Below the pieces are notes generated by a model, which did no database searches, was not told the DNA's origin, and was given only the letters and a program-made list of their open reading frames with translations. Shown in pieces: positions 43,185 to 55,111 of a stretch of 64,000 nucleotides of DNA. Position 1 is the stretch's first letter; each line of letters opens with the position of its first letter. Source of the DNA: Gari tellinella (taxonomy: Eukaryota > Mollusca > Bivalvia > Cardiida > Psammobiidae); assembly GCA_922989275.2 (NCBI GenBank), contig OV277870.1, forward strand, positions 29,470,742 to 29,534,741. The letters run 5' to 3'. Made by a program: the position numbers and the translations under genes.

Positions 43185-43340
43185 AAAGAATATAACATTC
43201 GTGTTAATAATTTATTGGATTTATCAAACTCGTCGTTTTAAAAAACAATAAAAATTCGGCAAAGCCTCGTTTTTATCGTTTTCTAAAAGACTCGTTTAAT
43301 AAATCCAATAAATTATGAACACTCAAGTAATATCCTACAT
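43185..43340. mobile_element. Hairpin MITE (group H)
   Basis: GTGTTAATAATTTATTGGAT and TTATCAAACTCGTC pair with GACTCGTTTAATAAATCC and AATAAATTATGAACAC around TTCGGCAAAGCCTCG. The loop is like 9430. Confidence 0.75.
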
Positions 43341-43894
43341 TATATTTCAACACGTCGCCTGCTTTTAATTCACAAATTTATCTTTTACGCCTTTTGACTT
43401 AAGAACTATTGGAATAAGTGTCATGCAGTGAAACCAAGGGACTGATAATGATCTAAACTGTGTGCAAGTAAATACTGTACAAATGCTAAGGCATCGAATA
43501 GATAAAACATTCAGGCAGAATTTCTTTTTGGGGCTTATTTTGTTTGTTACACAATAAAATAGGCAGAGCTTTTTGTGTGTATTGTGATAATCTTCTGTTC
43601 ATCCCATTTCCAGTGTATTAAAGCGACAACCCAAATATATTGTAATTACATCTACGACAGCTTAATGCTCGACAATAGAAAGTCAGAAAGCTTAACCGGA
43701 GCTTTCTGCCTTATGTTTTGTCCTGCATTAGCATATATGTGTCATCAACTTTACTTTTGTACAACATAAGATATCGTATATCATGTTAACTGCTAAGTAA
43801 GAAGATGATATTGATTTACAGTTTATATTTAATTATATTGTATATGTTTAGAATATAAAATGTATAGACGAGAAGTTTGATAAAATAATAATTG

Positions 43895-44085
43895 AGCCAT
43901 GCCATGAGAAAACCTGCCTTATTGCATTGAGACAGTGTAGATCAAGGTCATCCGCCGCATCAGAGACGTGCAAGCATCTAAAGCACTTTGTGTAGCTATT
44001 TTAAACGGTATTTGGTTGTGTAAATCAAGCTCAGATGCAGAGCCTGGGATGACAACTGTGCTTGGTCTGTACATTGCAATGCAAT
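43895..44085. repeat. Dispersed repeat K, copy 2
   Basis: CATGCCATGAGAAAACCTGC, AGTGTAGATCAAGGTCATCC, GCAAGCATCTAAAGCA and GATGCAGAGCCTGGGATGAC match 10497-10700. The palindrome seen in copy 1 is not complete here. Confidence 0.65.
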
Positions 44086-44896
44086 AATACAGTTTTGGCA
44101 TTACACGGCTCATATACAAAAACAAGAACCGGACAAATACCCTATAAGACTTTATTGATACTGAAATGTTCTAGTGAAAGTTTAAATAACAAAGAAATAC
44201 TGAAATGTTGGTGTGTGCAGACCTGTCATCATACCCGGACACAGCAAACGTCCTTATTGATGTGTATTGAACATTATCTCCGGACAATAATTGATACCAA
44301 GATATACGCTTGTATGGTATCTCCAGCTGTGTGGTGTTGAAAATATGCTCCGAACGTGTTTTTATCGATAATTTAGTCAAAGGTAAAGGTACAAGTGAGT
44401 GCCTTGAAAATGCTACGGGCCACTCTATCATCCAAATTAACAAGGAAACTATGGTAGCTTAGATGGTTCTGTGCAGGCTTTACCTACTATTCTATTATTA
44501 AGCACAGTGGTCAATATCAGAGTGACCTTCAAATGCTACCCCAACCTAAGGTGTGTACTCACGCATCCAATTGAGTACCTAAGTATAGCTGGTGTGGTCT
44601 ACGAAATATGATAATGATAAGTTGGACATGGTCAAACGGACGCACAGACTAATTGCTCAATCACTACGTTGTTCAAGCTTTACTTTAAAGGCATGGCAAT
44701 AAAACCAGACAGGCCAACTTACCCCTGTATATATACATTTATATATGCATGCATACATACAGTTACACTAAATCCTCTCTATAACGACCACAACAGTGTT
44801 TTCACTATTAAGGGTTTACGACAGATCACTGCTTAAGTCAATCCGATAGTAAACAAAAAGCTCCTTTAGGAGTTTCCTGTTTTATTGTCACGTTGC
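44086..44896. other. Intergenic stretch, little structure
   Basis: No gene recognised. A decayed group F-like hairpin (AGCTCCTTTAGGAGTTTCCT) lies at about 44860-44880, preceded by CTCTATAACGACCAC near 44775. Confidence 0.4.
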
Positions 44897-45134
44897 TTTC
44901 ACCCTTTCATGGTCAATGTTTCCGGGAGATTGTTACCCCTTCGCCGCCCTAGTGTCGTCTGCTTCAATATCTTTATCTGCAGTATCGTTTCAAAGTTAGA
45001 TTTAAGGCAATTTATGACTGACGAACTTTTGAAACAAATTTCAAACAGTTTTTGATGATGATCAGACGCGCGTTACTCAGCGTCTGATCATCACCAAAAC
45101 TGTTTGCAAACGCGTCATTGAGGGTGAACAGGTT
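44897..45134. mobile_element. Group G MITE
   Basis: TTCACCCTTTCATGGTCAAT to TGAGGGTGAACAGGTTA. Core about 45040-45105 with CAGACGCGCGTTACTCAGCG TCTG. Confidence 0.8.
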
Positions 45135-46391
45135 ATGCTGTAACATGTTTTGTATGTAGCAATTGGCCTTCGTTTAAGTGGTCGTTATAGAGTGACTTTA
45201 ATGTATATAGAGAGAGATTTCATTACAGGGAAGGTATGTACATGTTAATAAAGGGAATACTATATACGGTTTCTGTTAATATATTTTATCCTTCCATATG
45301 ATTGTTTTCTTCTATCGTGCTGCTCATAAGGTTATCATGCCTATTTTTTTCCGCATCCTTGACAATTATAACATTTGCTGTTTCTTCTAAAACCGCACCC
45401 ACTTAAAGAGGTTGTACTCTTCCGCAGAAAAGTGACAAGGTTGGTTAATTTGCAATTTCAACTAGGAAAATATAATTCTAGTCGAAACTCAATACTTCGA
45501 ACAGGCCAACAATTGACAAGAATGCCAAATTGATGTTATTAAAGTACCGATTTTGTTGCGATCTTATTAGGGATCAACAACCTTAAAACATCACACTCTA
45601 TGTTATGTAATTATTTGATAGATTTTGAGTAAAAAGCAAATCATTAAAGCTTCATTATTCAGTCATTTACAAATTTATTCTAATCATGACGTGTGTATCT
45701 CCTTTGATAATCAGCAAACATTTGTAGAGTTTCATGTTTCAATATCGTAATTATTATTATAATTACACCATCATTGTAATTGATGTAGAAAAACCATGAC
45801 CTTAACCAATATAGCTTGACTTATCAGTCATTTGCGAATAGATCAGACGCCATATAATTTTGCTTTCAGTTAAGCTCCAAGTTTAAGTCATCCCTCAAAT
45901 TAAAAATGAACTTAATTTCAAATTAAGTCCAATCTACTTTTCATGCAGTTGTTGCTGTTGAAATAGGGTTTTAAGTCTTTAAAAGTATTTCAGTCATAAT
46001 CGCGACTCAAAGAGACAAGTTACAAGACCAACACCTCATTTATAATAATCTAACGCGGCGTCTGATCAGGATCAAAATCGTCACTTGTTTTGAAAGTACG
46101 TCAGTTAACTATCTGAAGCAGACGGCAATATGGTGGTGAAGGGATACAACCTCACTACCAATTTGATCATGAAATGGTTAACAACAGACGATTTTATGCA
46201 GTCGAAAATTTATATGTGTGCCCTGCCCCAGACACATGTATGCATTATACGTTACAGAATCTAAACGCAAACGCAATATATCAACGTATCCTCATGCTGT
46301 TGTTCCATCGCCTGTTGCGAAATTGTTGACTTCAAATGATTAAATTTAGATTTTACAAAATTATTTATTATAGAAACCTAGTGAAGAATAT
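45135..46391. other. Intergenic stretch with decayed repeat pieces
   Basis: No gene recognised. A split core has its left part near 45840 (GATCAGACGCCATATAATTT) and its right part near 46050 (TAACGCGGCGTCTGATCAGG). A palindromic TTAAAAATGAACTTAATTTC AAATTAAG lies near 45900. Confidence 0.4.
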
Positions 46392-46465
46392 CAAACAGTA
46401 AAGATCCAGATAAGACGTCGCGAACGCGGCGTCTGGTCTGAATATATCCACACTGTTTGCAAAAT
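46392..46465. repeat. Palindromic core copy
   Basis: CAAACAGTAAAGATCCAGAT then AAGACGTCGCGAACGCGGCG TCTGG and CACACTGTTTGC. Confidence 0.75.
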
Positions 46466-46731
46466 AAAGACAAGCCGCGATAGGTAGACAGTGTTTTCAA
46501 ATGTTCATGCATTTGGGACATTTTCCTTATAATTTAATGTGTCTATTTTGCCTAAGTCGACATGAAATTCAACACCAAGTATGTCAATTGTCCCTTTTCT
46601 TTTATCGTTTTTCCCCGCTTTTCTATATTTATCTAAAAGACTAATTCTTTATTAATTTACAAATATTACTGTGCTACCATTAGATTTAGTGTTAATATTG
46701 TGCATTGAAATATTCTGAATATGTGCAATTA

Positions 46732-46880
46732 CAGTCGAAGTTCGATATCTCGAGTCGGTTTTGTCGAATATACCCATATTTCAAAGTTAAAACGTGGCTA
46801 AGCTAATATGGGTGCATTTAGGTTCGACTTTACCGAGCATGGAAAAATGCAGTTCACATCGAGATATCGAAGCTCGGTTG
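46732..46880. mobile_element. Group P MITE
   Basis: CAGTCGAAGTTCGATATCTC to GAGATATCGAAGCTCGGTTG, TA on both sides. The central TTTCAAAGTTAAAACGTGGC is kept but its complement is lost. Confidence 0.7.
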
Positions 46881-47332
46881 TATATAGTACTGTACGGAGC
46901 AAGATGGCTCTCCGATCTGCCAACACCTATTACGCCGGAGAAAATAAAGTGTTATAAAATTACAATAATAATGATATGATAAATAATATGGTAATAAATA
47001 ATAATAATAACAATAAAACTAAACATAGATGTAAATGTTGATGTTAAGTAGATGTCGAGTGACACACAGTTTTGATAATCGATTACTGGTCAGACTTCGT
47101 ACTGATGGTTACTGTTGTTATCCGAGTGGGGGGCAAAAACGTAATTGTTTAGGGACAGACTATCTGAATCAATTTCGTCCAGTATAAAAACCCCAGCCAA
47201 GTATTGAAGGTGTGACACTTGTTTTAACTGTCTTATTCATCGGAATGATAAGTGACATGCTTCTATCATGTTTCAGTAGATGAGCCATGTAAAAATCCCA
47301 ATTGTCTGCTTCACTTTCTGTCTGTATTATCC

Positions 47333-47574
47333 CATTTAAGCCTAGGGCATGTATCTAGTAAAAGGGACGTTGAATAACAGTGTAGACTCTGAAGAGACGC
47401 CGCGTTACGCGGCATCTCATTAGAGTCTTCACTGTTTGCTTTTGCAAAAGTAAGGTTCTGCTGTATAAAAAAGCATTTTAGTGTCCTTATTCACCCATGC
47501 ATATCTTTAATGAAATTGTCCAAGCAAGCATTATAGAGAGACTTCATTGCAATATCCAGGTGTGAATGGGTTAA
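47333..47574. mobile_element. Group C-like MITE variant
   Basis: ATCCCATTTAAGCCTAGGGC to GGTGTGAATGGGTTAA. Core about 47370-47440 with AGACGCCGCGTTACGCGGCA. Arms (TATAGAGAGACTTCATTGCA) match 55268-55502 rather than typical group C. Confidence 0.7.
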
Positions 47575-47619
47575 GTATAGCTACTTACATGTATCACTGG
47601 AAACAAGATAAGGAGAATA

Positions 47620-47860
47620 GTTTCAAAAACATAGAAAATCCCATGACGTACTTTTTTCATACGTCACATTCAGTCTCATTGAATAAGAGTATATTTTTAT
47701 CAGAAATTTAGCGTCCAAACATAATGCCCCAGAGTCAGTGTTCAGACATTTAGGATATTGAATGTCCTCCGCGACCAGAGAACAAGACACATCAAAGGAA
47801 AATGACAAACCCGAGACAAAACATCAAGACCGATCGTTTGTTTTAGTTTGAATCGTCGTT
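47620..47860 (-). repeat. Dispersed repeat L, copy 1
   Basis: On the minus strand it resembles 57560-57715. Both can be read as a short peptide with SFSFDVSC, EDIQY/EDFQY, ALCLDAKFL/ALYLDAKFL. Same-frame similarity hints at a former coding segment, but no family is recognised. Confidence 0.5.
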
Positions 47861-48036
47861 TCAAAGCTGGAATAAGCATGTCGAAAGAAATTATATTAGA
47901 CGTTTGCCCCCAGGATTGCCTCGGCCCGTACATTTTTGTGGAATGATATATGGAAAAAAAAAAGATAAGTCAATTTCGCCACTAAAGTTCAATTCACAGG
48001 ATATTCTCATGGTGTAGCGATTCAGTATCATAAGTA

Positions 48037-48393
48037 CAGCGTTCCCTCTCTACAACGACACCCATTGGGAGACAGGAAGTGTGTGCGTTGTTCGGATGAA
48101 GTCGTTATAGGGAGGGAAATTTACTTACATTTGCAAACAGCTTGAATCAAGATCAGACGCCGCGTAACGCGGCGTCTGATCTAGATTCAAGCTGTTTGTC
48201 ACTTCCCATTAAGTTTTTTTCTGTCAAAATGTAAAATAGGAAACTTTGAGAAAAACATCAGAAAACAATTTTAAGCAGACAATATTGCAGCCGTGAAAAT
48301 GTTTTCCATACTTATATTGTTTGGGGAACATCGACAATGGTCGTTGTAAGGAGGGAGCCGTTGTTCATAGGGCCGTTATAGAAAGGTATTCTG
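48037..48393 (+). mobile_element. Group B MITE, near full length
   Basis: CAGCGTTCCCTCTCTACAAC to TATAGAAAGGTATTCTG with TA flanks. Core 48135-48205 with perfect centre GACGCCGCGTAACGCGGCGT. Confidence 0.9.
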
Positions 48394-48404
48394 TACGTGA
48401 TAAT

Positions 48405-48660
48405 CCGTTTCACACTTTACCATACATCCTGTTTCTGGCTTTGACGACAGGTGGCCACTTAAAACAGCTATACAAAGTAAAGCAGAATGCATCTTAAAGC
48501 GTGTTCTGCTTTACTTTCAACAAAGTTTAAGCTACCATCTGCTATGATCAAGAACATATTTCTTTCGGTACATGTTTATGACTGTCTACATTGGAACTAC
48601 ATGTAGTTTATTTAGTGGAGAAATAAATTAAATGCGCTAAAAGCTCTTCTTTTTGGGTAA
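48405..48660 (+). mobile_element. Group F MITE, uninterrupted
   Basis: ACAGGTGGCCACTTAAAACA, hairpin AAAGTAAAGCAGAATGCATC...GTTCTGCTTTACTTTC, TTTCGGTACATGTTTATGAC and GAGAAATAAATTAAATGCGC. It serves as the empty-site reference for the insertion at 52080. Confidence 0.8.
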
Positions 48661-49045
48661 AGGGTTAACGCTTTCACTTCAATAATGTCTTTTGCTTAAA
48701 ATATTCTTTTGTAAATTTTCAAGTTTAGAATTTAAAGAGGTTTAGATTAAGAAACATAGTTATGGACGTTAAACAGTTTTGGATTCTAAAAAGACGTTGG
48801 GTTATTCGTCATCTAATGGCCACCGCAAATGTTTGAAAATTTGTCAATGAAGGCGATCGTCAACAGTGTCTTGACAATTACACTTTCAATAATAATTTTC
48901 CGTTTGATTTTCTAGATGTAATTTCAACGGCATCATCAGATTAGTGTTAAATACTATTTTGATCGCATTCCTGATGTATTGCATCATATCGTATTACCGA
49001 AGCATTGCAAAATGTCGCTTGGTGATATTTCTATCTATTATAAAA

Positions 49046-49227
49046 CAGTCTAACTTCAATATCTCGAACTCACTTAATTCGAACTAACCGATTTGTCGAC
49101 ACCTGAATGGCATTATTTCATGATCGGTTAAGTCAAACATACCCGTATTTCAAAGTAAAAACGTGTTTCAACTTTGAAACACGGGTATGTTTGACCTAAC
49201 CGTGTTCGAGATATCGAAGTTCAACTG
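49046..49227. mobile_element. Group P MITE
   Basis: CAGTCTAACTTCAATATCTC to GAGATATCGAAGTTCAACTG. Inner palindrome: CATACCCGTATTTCAAAGT paired with ACTTTGAAACACGGGTATG. Confidence 0.75.
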
Positions 49228-50224
49228 TACAGACAAATTCTGGTTCATAGACAATTCAACCATGGTTATCAATTTAGTATAGCGTTCATACAGTAGTAAT
49301 GCTTTATCCGCATTCAATAATATAAAGTGAATAAGATGTAACGCTTTCCCGTTTAACCTATTTATGCTTGTATACTGCTATGGACAATTCCTACATAATT
49401 TATTTATGTAGTCGCTGGAAAGTTTCGTAGTAGGTAATTATACAAGAAGACGCTGAAGTATTTTTTCCGTAATACGATAGAGAAATTGACAACGTTTCGA
49501 AACTGTAGATGATTTATTTTAATCTGAATGGCAAACAGTTTGAAGCCTGATCAGACGCAATGTGTGCAATGAATACATGTAATTTACGTGTAGTGTGTTC
49601 AGCAAAACACGTGTAGTTGTAACGAATAGCGTCATATGCACTGTATATAAGCAAATAGTACTTCTTGATATCACGTCCTCTAAAACGAAGGCTTAATTGC
49701 CTTCGGAGTTTTGGTAAATATAGATGGGTGAGTTGAGGTTAAGGGCACCGCGACACAAAATAGGTCATATAACGCCGATTAGGGATGATGAGATGAGCTA
49801 ATGATGAGTTCTGGAAGATGATTTTGGCTTATCTCGTTCGCTGCGAAACAGCACATGAGATCAAAATAACCGACCTGGCTTTTAGTTCTTGGCAGAGGGG
49901 ATAATCTCGGTCTAATAAACAGAACCAATTCCCTGTGACATTTAAACTCAAGAACCACGAAAAGGTAGGAAGGTCTCTGGGAACTATAGGCAGAAAACTA
50001 CTAAAAGTTGGTTGATTGAAAAGCAGAAATCTCTTTCACCGCCGAAGTCGCTCAACGTCGACTTTGCATACAGTTTGGTTTGGATCCTGACCAGGCACCG
50101 AGTTACACGGCGTCTGATTAGTATCTAAACTGATTAATACTCGTGTCGCTATTTCTTACGTCATATTACCGTAAATCTAGGTTTGAAACGACATTACGGA
50201 CAACAATATTGAAGAAGAGGACAA

Positions 50225-50300
50225 TTTATAACATAACAGACGGCGTGAGCGTTGAATAACACCCGTTGTTTAAATGTCATATATAACTAGTTAAATAATA
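50225..50300. repeat. Dispersed repeat J, copy 2
   Basis: Second copy of the 42809-42885 segment, nearly identical over about 75 bp. Confidence 0.7.
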
Positions 50301-50434
50301 AAACTAAAAAGCCTCACGATTGATTTGACATCAAAAGGGTTAAACAAAGTATATAAACTGTTTATGTGATGACCTAGCTATAAAATCACTATAGAAATCA
50401 CTATTGAATTAGTTTGACGTCATTTATTCGCTTA

Positions 50435-50681
50435 CAGAGGAGAAAACGTTATTATTTTCCAATAAACCCGTTTACGTTAAATCTATTATTTCCTATGCAA
50501 ACAGTTTTGAACCAGATCAGACGCCGGGTAACCTGGCGTCTGATCAGGCTCTAAACCGTTTGCAATCCAGGCTTAAACCAACAATCAGAATTGTGGAAAA
50601 ATGGTAATTTTGTACATTTTATGGCAATGCGTTTGCGTTTCATTTGCGTTTAAACGGGAAAGAAAAACGTTTTCTCCACTG
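50435..50681 (+). mobile_element. Group A MITE
   Basis: CAGAGGAGAAAACGTTATTA to AAACGTTTTCTCCACTG with TA flanks. Core 50498-50565 with GACGCCGGGTAACCTGGCGT. Confidence 0.88.
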
Positions 50682-50794
50682 TACATGTACTCACTCTATG
50701 ACATTAGCGTTAAATCTTCTTTATAGATCAAACTATTAGTTCACATTGCCGTTAACCTCTGCCACTGAAAAGCACGGTCACAATCATATGAATT

Positions 50795-50860
50795 AACAGT
50801 TGGCGTCCAGGTGAGACGCCGAGTTACTCGGCGTTTGATCTGGCCCTTAACTGTTTGAGA
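50795..50860. repeat. Palindromic core variant
   Basis: AACAGTTGGCGTCCAGGTGA then GACGCCGAGTTACTCGGCGT and TTGATCTGGCCCTTAACTG. The outer arms differ from the other copies. Confidence 0.7.
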
Positions 50861-51019
50861 TTAGTCTAAGCGTTTCGCCAAACAATCTGCTACGGGTTAT
50901 ATTTAGAAAACAAATGGAAGACGACAGTAGTTTAAAACTTGACAATGAAAGGGATAACATAAGTATCTTTATGGTCATCTAACTATGGCTGTACTCAGAG
51001 TCATACACTGTAAATTGTC

Positions 51020-51228
51020 TGTTAACCCTTATTACGAAAAGCGCGACTTTGCAAACAGTTTGGATCCAGATCAGACGCCGCGTTACGCGGCGTCTGATCT
51101 AGATCCAAACAGTTTGTCACTCATATTGAACTTTTCTTCAGTTTAAAAAATCATAAAAAATACTTTTTTAATTTTTCGTAGACGATATAATTGAGGCAGA
51201 CGACGATATAGCCTGATAAGGGTAAGTA
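51020..51228. mobile_element. Core-bearing MITE with TTAACCCTTAT ends
   Basis: TTAACCCTTATTACGAAAAG at left and CTGATAAGGGTAAG at right. Core 51051-51117 is almost perfectly palindromic (GACGCCGCGTTACGCGGCGT centre). Looks like a group G relative. Confidence 0.75.
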
Positions 51229-51483
51229 AAAGTAAGTTCTCTACAAAACAACTTAAAGCTACCTCCGAACACTAATGTGTTGCTTTTGTAAACAGTATGG
51301 AACCGGTTTAGACGCCGAGTGATACAGATAAAGATTCAATCTTTTTGACACTCAAATTGAATTTTTCTTAATCAAATTATGCTAAACCTAATCTTGACTT
51401 TTGGCATACGACATTTGTTACCATACGAAAATTCATCATGATAATGGCCACCATTCTGTATAATAGAGACGGTTATTTGTAAG

Positions 51484-51560
51484 TTATTACAAACTGTTTA
51501 GACCCGGATAAGACGACGAGTAACTCGGCGTCTTATCCGGACCTAAACTGTTTGAAATTT
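51484..51560. repeat. Palindromic core copy, variant sequence
   Basis: ACAAACTGTTTAGACCCGGA then TAAGACGACGAGTAACTCGG and CGTCTTATCCGG...CTAAACTGTTTG. Compensating changes on both arms keep the pairing. Confidence 0.8.
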
Positions 51561-51934
51561 TAATGGAATTATCAGAAAGAAAATGCATATTAATTTACTG
51601 TGAGAGTGTGTTACCGGCGACAAATTAGCAGACGACAATAAGATAGCGTGGCAAAGGTTCGTCGGCATTGAGATAATATGATTGTTACTCTCAGCGGATC
51701 TATGATGAATATATTTATTGAACATTTATGAAAAGGCGGGTTGCTATCGGCAGTAAAAATCACCAAATTTTACTAGAGGATTCATCGGGGAATTCCTCTG
51801 ATCATTTTTTACATGTACAGTCGGCATTCATTAACTCAAACCTTGCCACGTTATTACCCTCGAAATACGAATATATTCGACTTAAGCGAGTTCTATTTTG
51901 AAATTAAGTCAAATGTGGACGTAGCGTTCAGTTT

Positions 51935-52390
51935 TACCTAACCCTATACCCTATTGCCTGTTTGTGATTTTAAAGGCAGATGAATAGGTTGAAAGTAAAG
52001 CAAAATGCACCTTCAGGCTTTAATTGCTTTAAGCCACCATCTGCTAGAAGATAGCGAATATTTCTTTGGTACATGTTTACAGTGGAGAATGTGTTATTCT
52101 TTCCCAATAAACGCGTTTACGCTAAAACTATTATTTGCAGTGCAAACAGTTTGGAGCCAGATCAGACGCCGGGTAACCCGGCGTCTGATCTGGCTCCAAA
52201 CTGTTTGCCACCAAGATAAACATGAATTATCAGAATTGTCCAAAAGTTGTACTTTTCTACGTTTTAGTGCCTTACGTTTGCGTTTAAACGGGAAAGAATA
52301 ACAGATTATCCACTGTATGACTGTATAAATTGGGACTATTTTTTCAGTGGAGGAATAAATTTAATAGGCTAAAATGCGCTTCCATGAGGA
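51935..52390 (+). mobile_element. Group F MITE interrupted by a group A MITE
   Basis: Left part TATTGCCTGTTTGTGATTTT, AAAGTAAAGCAAAATGCACC, TTTCTTTGGTACATGTTTA; right part TATGACTGTATAAATTGGGA and GAGGAATAAATTTAATAGGC. Between them is 52080-52315. Comparison with 48405-48660 shows the joined sequence minus one TA. Confidence 0.85.
52080..52315 (+). mobile_element. Group A MITE, complete, with demonstrated TA duplication
   Basis: CAGTGGAGAATGTGTTATTC to AACAGATTATCCACTG. Core 52141-52210 is a near-perfect palindrome (GATCAGACGCCGGGTAACCC). The host group F copy shows the empty site. Confidence 0.93.
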
Positions 52391-52987
52391 AAGGGTTAAG
52401 CGCATTCGAGTTGTCGATGTTCGCCAGTATTATTACCAATAAACTTACTTAGAAAACTGCTTATTCACCCCACACTTTTAATGGATAATGTCATCTTCCA
52501 ATTTAGTCTAGTTCATTTTTAAATATTTATTTTATCAATTTATTATTAAATGTATTAAATTATAACATTGCTCTATTCTAAAATAAATATTTCTGTTAAT
52601 TCAATACTATTTCAATTCCCTATTTGGAATTGTGTCATCTTTATTGTATTATCAAATGACTAACAGTGCAGACCTGGTCCTACATGAGCCCTCTGATCAG
52701 GATCTACACTGTTTACAAAGGACAATTCGTCTTTTCAAGACGATTCCATAGAGATTTGACAAGACAGGATTAGATGGATAAATAAATAATTGAGACTTTC
52801 ATATTCTGACTTACGACAACATTTGTCGTACGAAGTTTTATGAAATGTGCCCCAGGTCTTGAATTGGCGACGTCAAGCCGAGACAAAAAGGAACTCCAAG
52901 AGGGAAGCGAAGAGACGGAAGAGGCTTCCATAGGAGTAGATAACCATTGTGTCCAGAGACTGACGGTGTCTACTGAATGATACTACG

Positions 52988-53231
52988 CAGTGGAGAAGAC
53001 ATTATTTCACTCCCGTTTAAAAACGCAAACGAAACACAAACGCAAATGCCATATACCGTAGAAAAACTTCTTGGCAATTCTGATCATTAATTTTAATATT
53101 AGTGGCAAACAGTTTGGAGCCTAATCATACTCCGGGTTACCCGGCGTCTTATCTGACTCCAAACTGTTTGCACTGGAAACTATAGCTTTAGCGTAAATAC
53201 GTTATAGGGAAAATCAGCGTGTTATCCACTG
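52988..53231 (-). mobile_element. Group A MITE
   Basis: CAGTGGAGAAGACATTATTT to CAGCGTGTTATCCACTG. Core 53104-53170, with CATACTCCGGGTTACCCGGC in place of the usual centre. Confidence 0.85.
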
Positions 53232-53426
53232 TGCATAATCATTCATTACCAAACAACGGGTTTGTGCCAAAACAACTACTATCTATACTCCTAACATTTT
53301 TTGGTAAATCAGACTCCGGGTACCCGGGAGTCTGGTCAGTCTCCGAACTGTTTGCGATCAGAGCTTAACTTATCATCAACATATTCGAATATCTGTCATT
53401 TTTAACGTGTTAGTGATTGCGTTTAA

Positions 53427-53672
53427 CTCTTTCCTCCCTGAAACTTTAAATGGACAATTCCAGTTTCCATTTTAGTCTGGTCCATTTCTGACTTTTAAGG
53501 GTTGTTTTTGTCAATGTTTTGAATTATGACAAACAGTGAAGACCCTGATCAGAGGGCTCCTTTCGGAGCCCTCTGATCTGGGTCTTCACTGTTTGTACAG
53601 GACAAGTGTACTTTTCAGATGTACACTGTTTGAAAACAACGCCAATATGCGGGACTAGGGAGGAAAGGGTTA
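53427..53672. mobile_element. MITE with TTAACTCTTTCCTCCC-type ends and a variant core
   Basis: TTTAACTCTTTCCTCCCTGA and GGGAGGAAAGGGTTAA are the inverted ends. Core 53525-53598: GACAAACAGTGAAGACCCTG then ATCAGAGGGCTCCTTTCGGA and GCCCTCTGATC...CACTGTTTGT. The GACGCC centre is replaced by GAGGGCTCC. Confidence 0.8.
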
Positions 53673-54188
53673 ACTTCGTTTACATCTGGGGCAAGAACAG
53701 CGTCCTCTCCACTGTAACATATTATGTTTGACATTACTCTTTTCAAACATTCAGACAACTGACATATTCCCATATTAATTATTTATACATTTTACCAAAG
53801 TCGGAACAGATTTTTGTTTTTCTTCATCCTGGTTTCACATTTATTTTCCTGAATACATGCATAACATAATGACAAATGCGAATGGTATGCAATGCAGTAC
53901 CGGAAAAGACGTCATTCCTTCCCAATCAAAGTGTGGGAGTTAAAACTGTTATGTAAATTGCAAACAGTTTAGGAAAACGTCTGGCTCTAAACTATTTGCT
54001 ACTGAGTCCTCAAAAGTGAAAAATATTTATTGCTTCGCATTTAGTTTCATTTTAACCGGAAATAATAACTCACATTCTTAGCTGGCTGCAATGCTGCAAT
54101 TAATGTTAAGGATGGATCTTTTGTTTCTTTGTTAAATTCGCCTCTGACATGTATCAAAGGTTACATGAACCACGTAAAGCACGTCATG

Positions 54189-54809
54189 TAAGGGATATCG
54201 TTTAGTCACCAGATATGAGTGATAATGTGCTGAACTGCTAAATATCTATACTGCTCAAGCACATGATTATCGGACCTCTTAATACATTTCTAATTATAAA
54301 AAGATTAGACTGACAACATACTGTTGGAAAAGAAACAATTAATTGTTCGGTTGGTTGCCATTACATCATTGGATAGCTACAGAAAGTCAGTATATCGGGT
54401 TACATGTTCTAAATATTTTGCTTGAACGTGCAGTCTGTTACCTTATTTTACAAGCTAAAAGAAACAACATAAACCAAACACACTCAAGTATGAACCAATG
54501 TAGGTTCTGGTCAACACGCGAACAAATGCTACATGTAGGAGCTATAGGTCTGGATACACCCCCTACTAAAGGATAATTAACTCATTGTGTAAACATATTG
54601 TTTCATCTTATCTAAGAACTGACAAAGCTCATTAAAGCTTTGGTTGACTTATCTATAGTTGTCGCGGATATTCACCAGAGCATGTAATTTGTTTATAGAT
54701 TATGATTCTAAAGGGTCAGTTGGTGACAGATGGTGACAACAGGCATATCGCTTAGTTACTTATCGGAGCCTCTGGGGCTCCGATACGTAACTATACGATA
54801 TCCCTTAGT
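54189..54809. mobile_element. MITE with TAAGGGATATCG ends (620 bp)
   Basis: Left TAAGGGATATCGTTTAGTCA; right, complemented, TAAGGGATATCGTATAGTTA. Near the right end a hairpin (ACTTATCGGAGCC and GGCTCCGATACGTAA around TCT) adds a third copy of the end. No credible coding frame. Confidence 0.65.
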
Positions 54810-54966
54810 TGTCGTATTAATTACAAACTTTGACCCAGCTGTTTGATACCATCTGTTTCTGTTGTTATTTGTTAAAGCGTCTGAGCTTTAATAACGTCTG
54901 CAATTAAAAGTATTTACTAGAAAAAATAAAAAGTCGAAACTTTAGCCGTCTCTAATGCACAAATAT

Positions 54967-55111
54967 CGATAACTCTCTCTACTGCTATACCATTTCGATA
55001 ACTCTCTCTACTGCTATACCATTTCGATAACTCTCTCTACTGCTATACCATTTCGATAACTCTCTCTACTGCTATACCATTTCGATAACTCTCTCTACTG
55101 CTATACCATTT
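54967..55111 (+). repeat. Perfect 29-bp minisatellite, 5 copies
   Basis: Unit CGATAACTCTCTCTACTGCT plus ATACCATTT, repeated five times without visible mismatches at 54967, 54996, 55025, 55054 and 55083. Confidence 0.95.

Noticed and set aside
43553..43558. AATAAA as the transporter polyadenylation signal
   Set aside because: It is 1.4 kb past the stop in AT-rich DNA where AATAAA is frequent, and a MITE lies between; nothing selects this one.
54343..54576. 77-codon open frame
   Set aside because: Non-ATG start, inside the TAAGGGATATCG-ended element, no recognisable motif.
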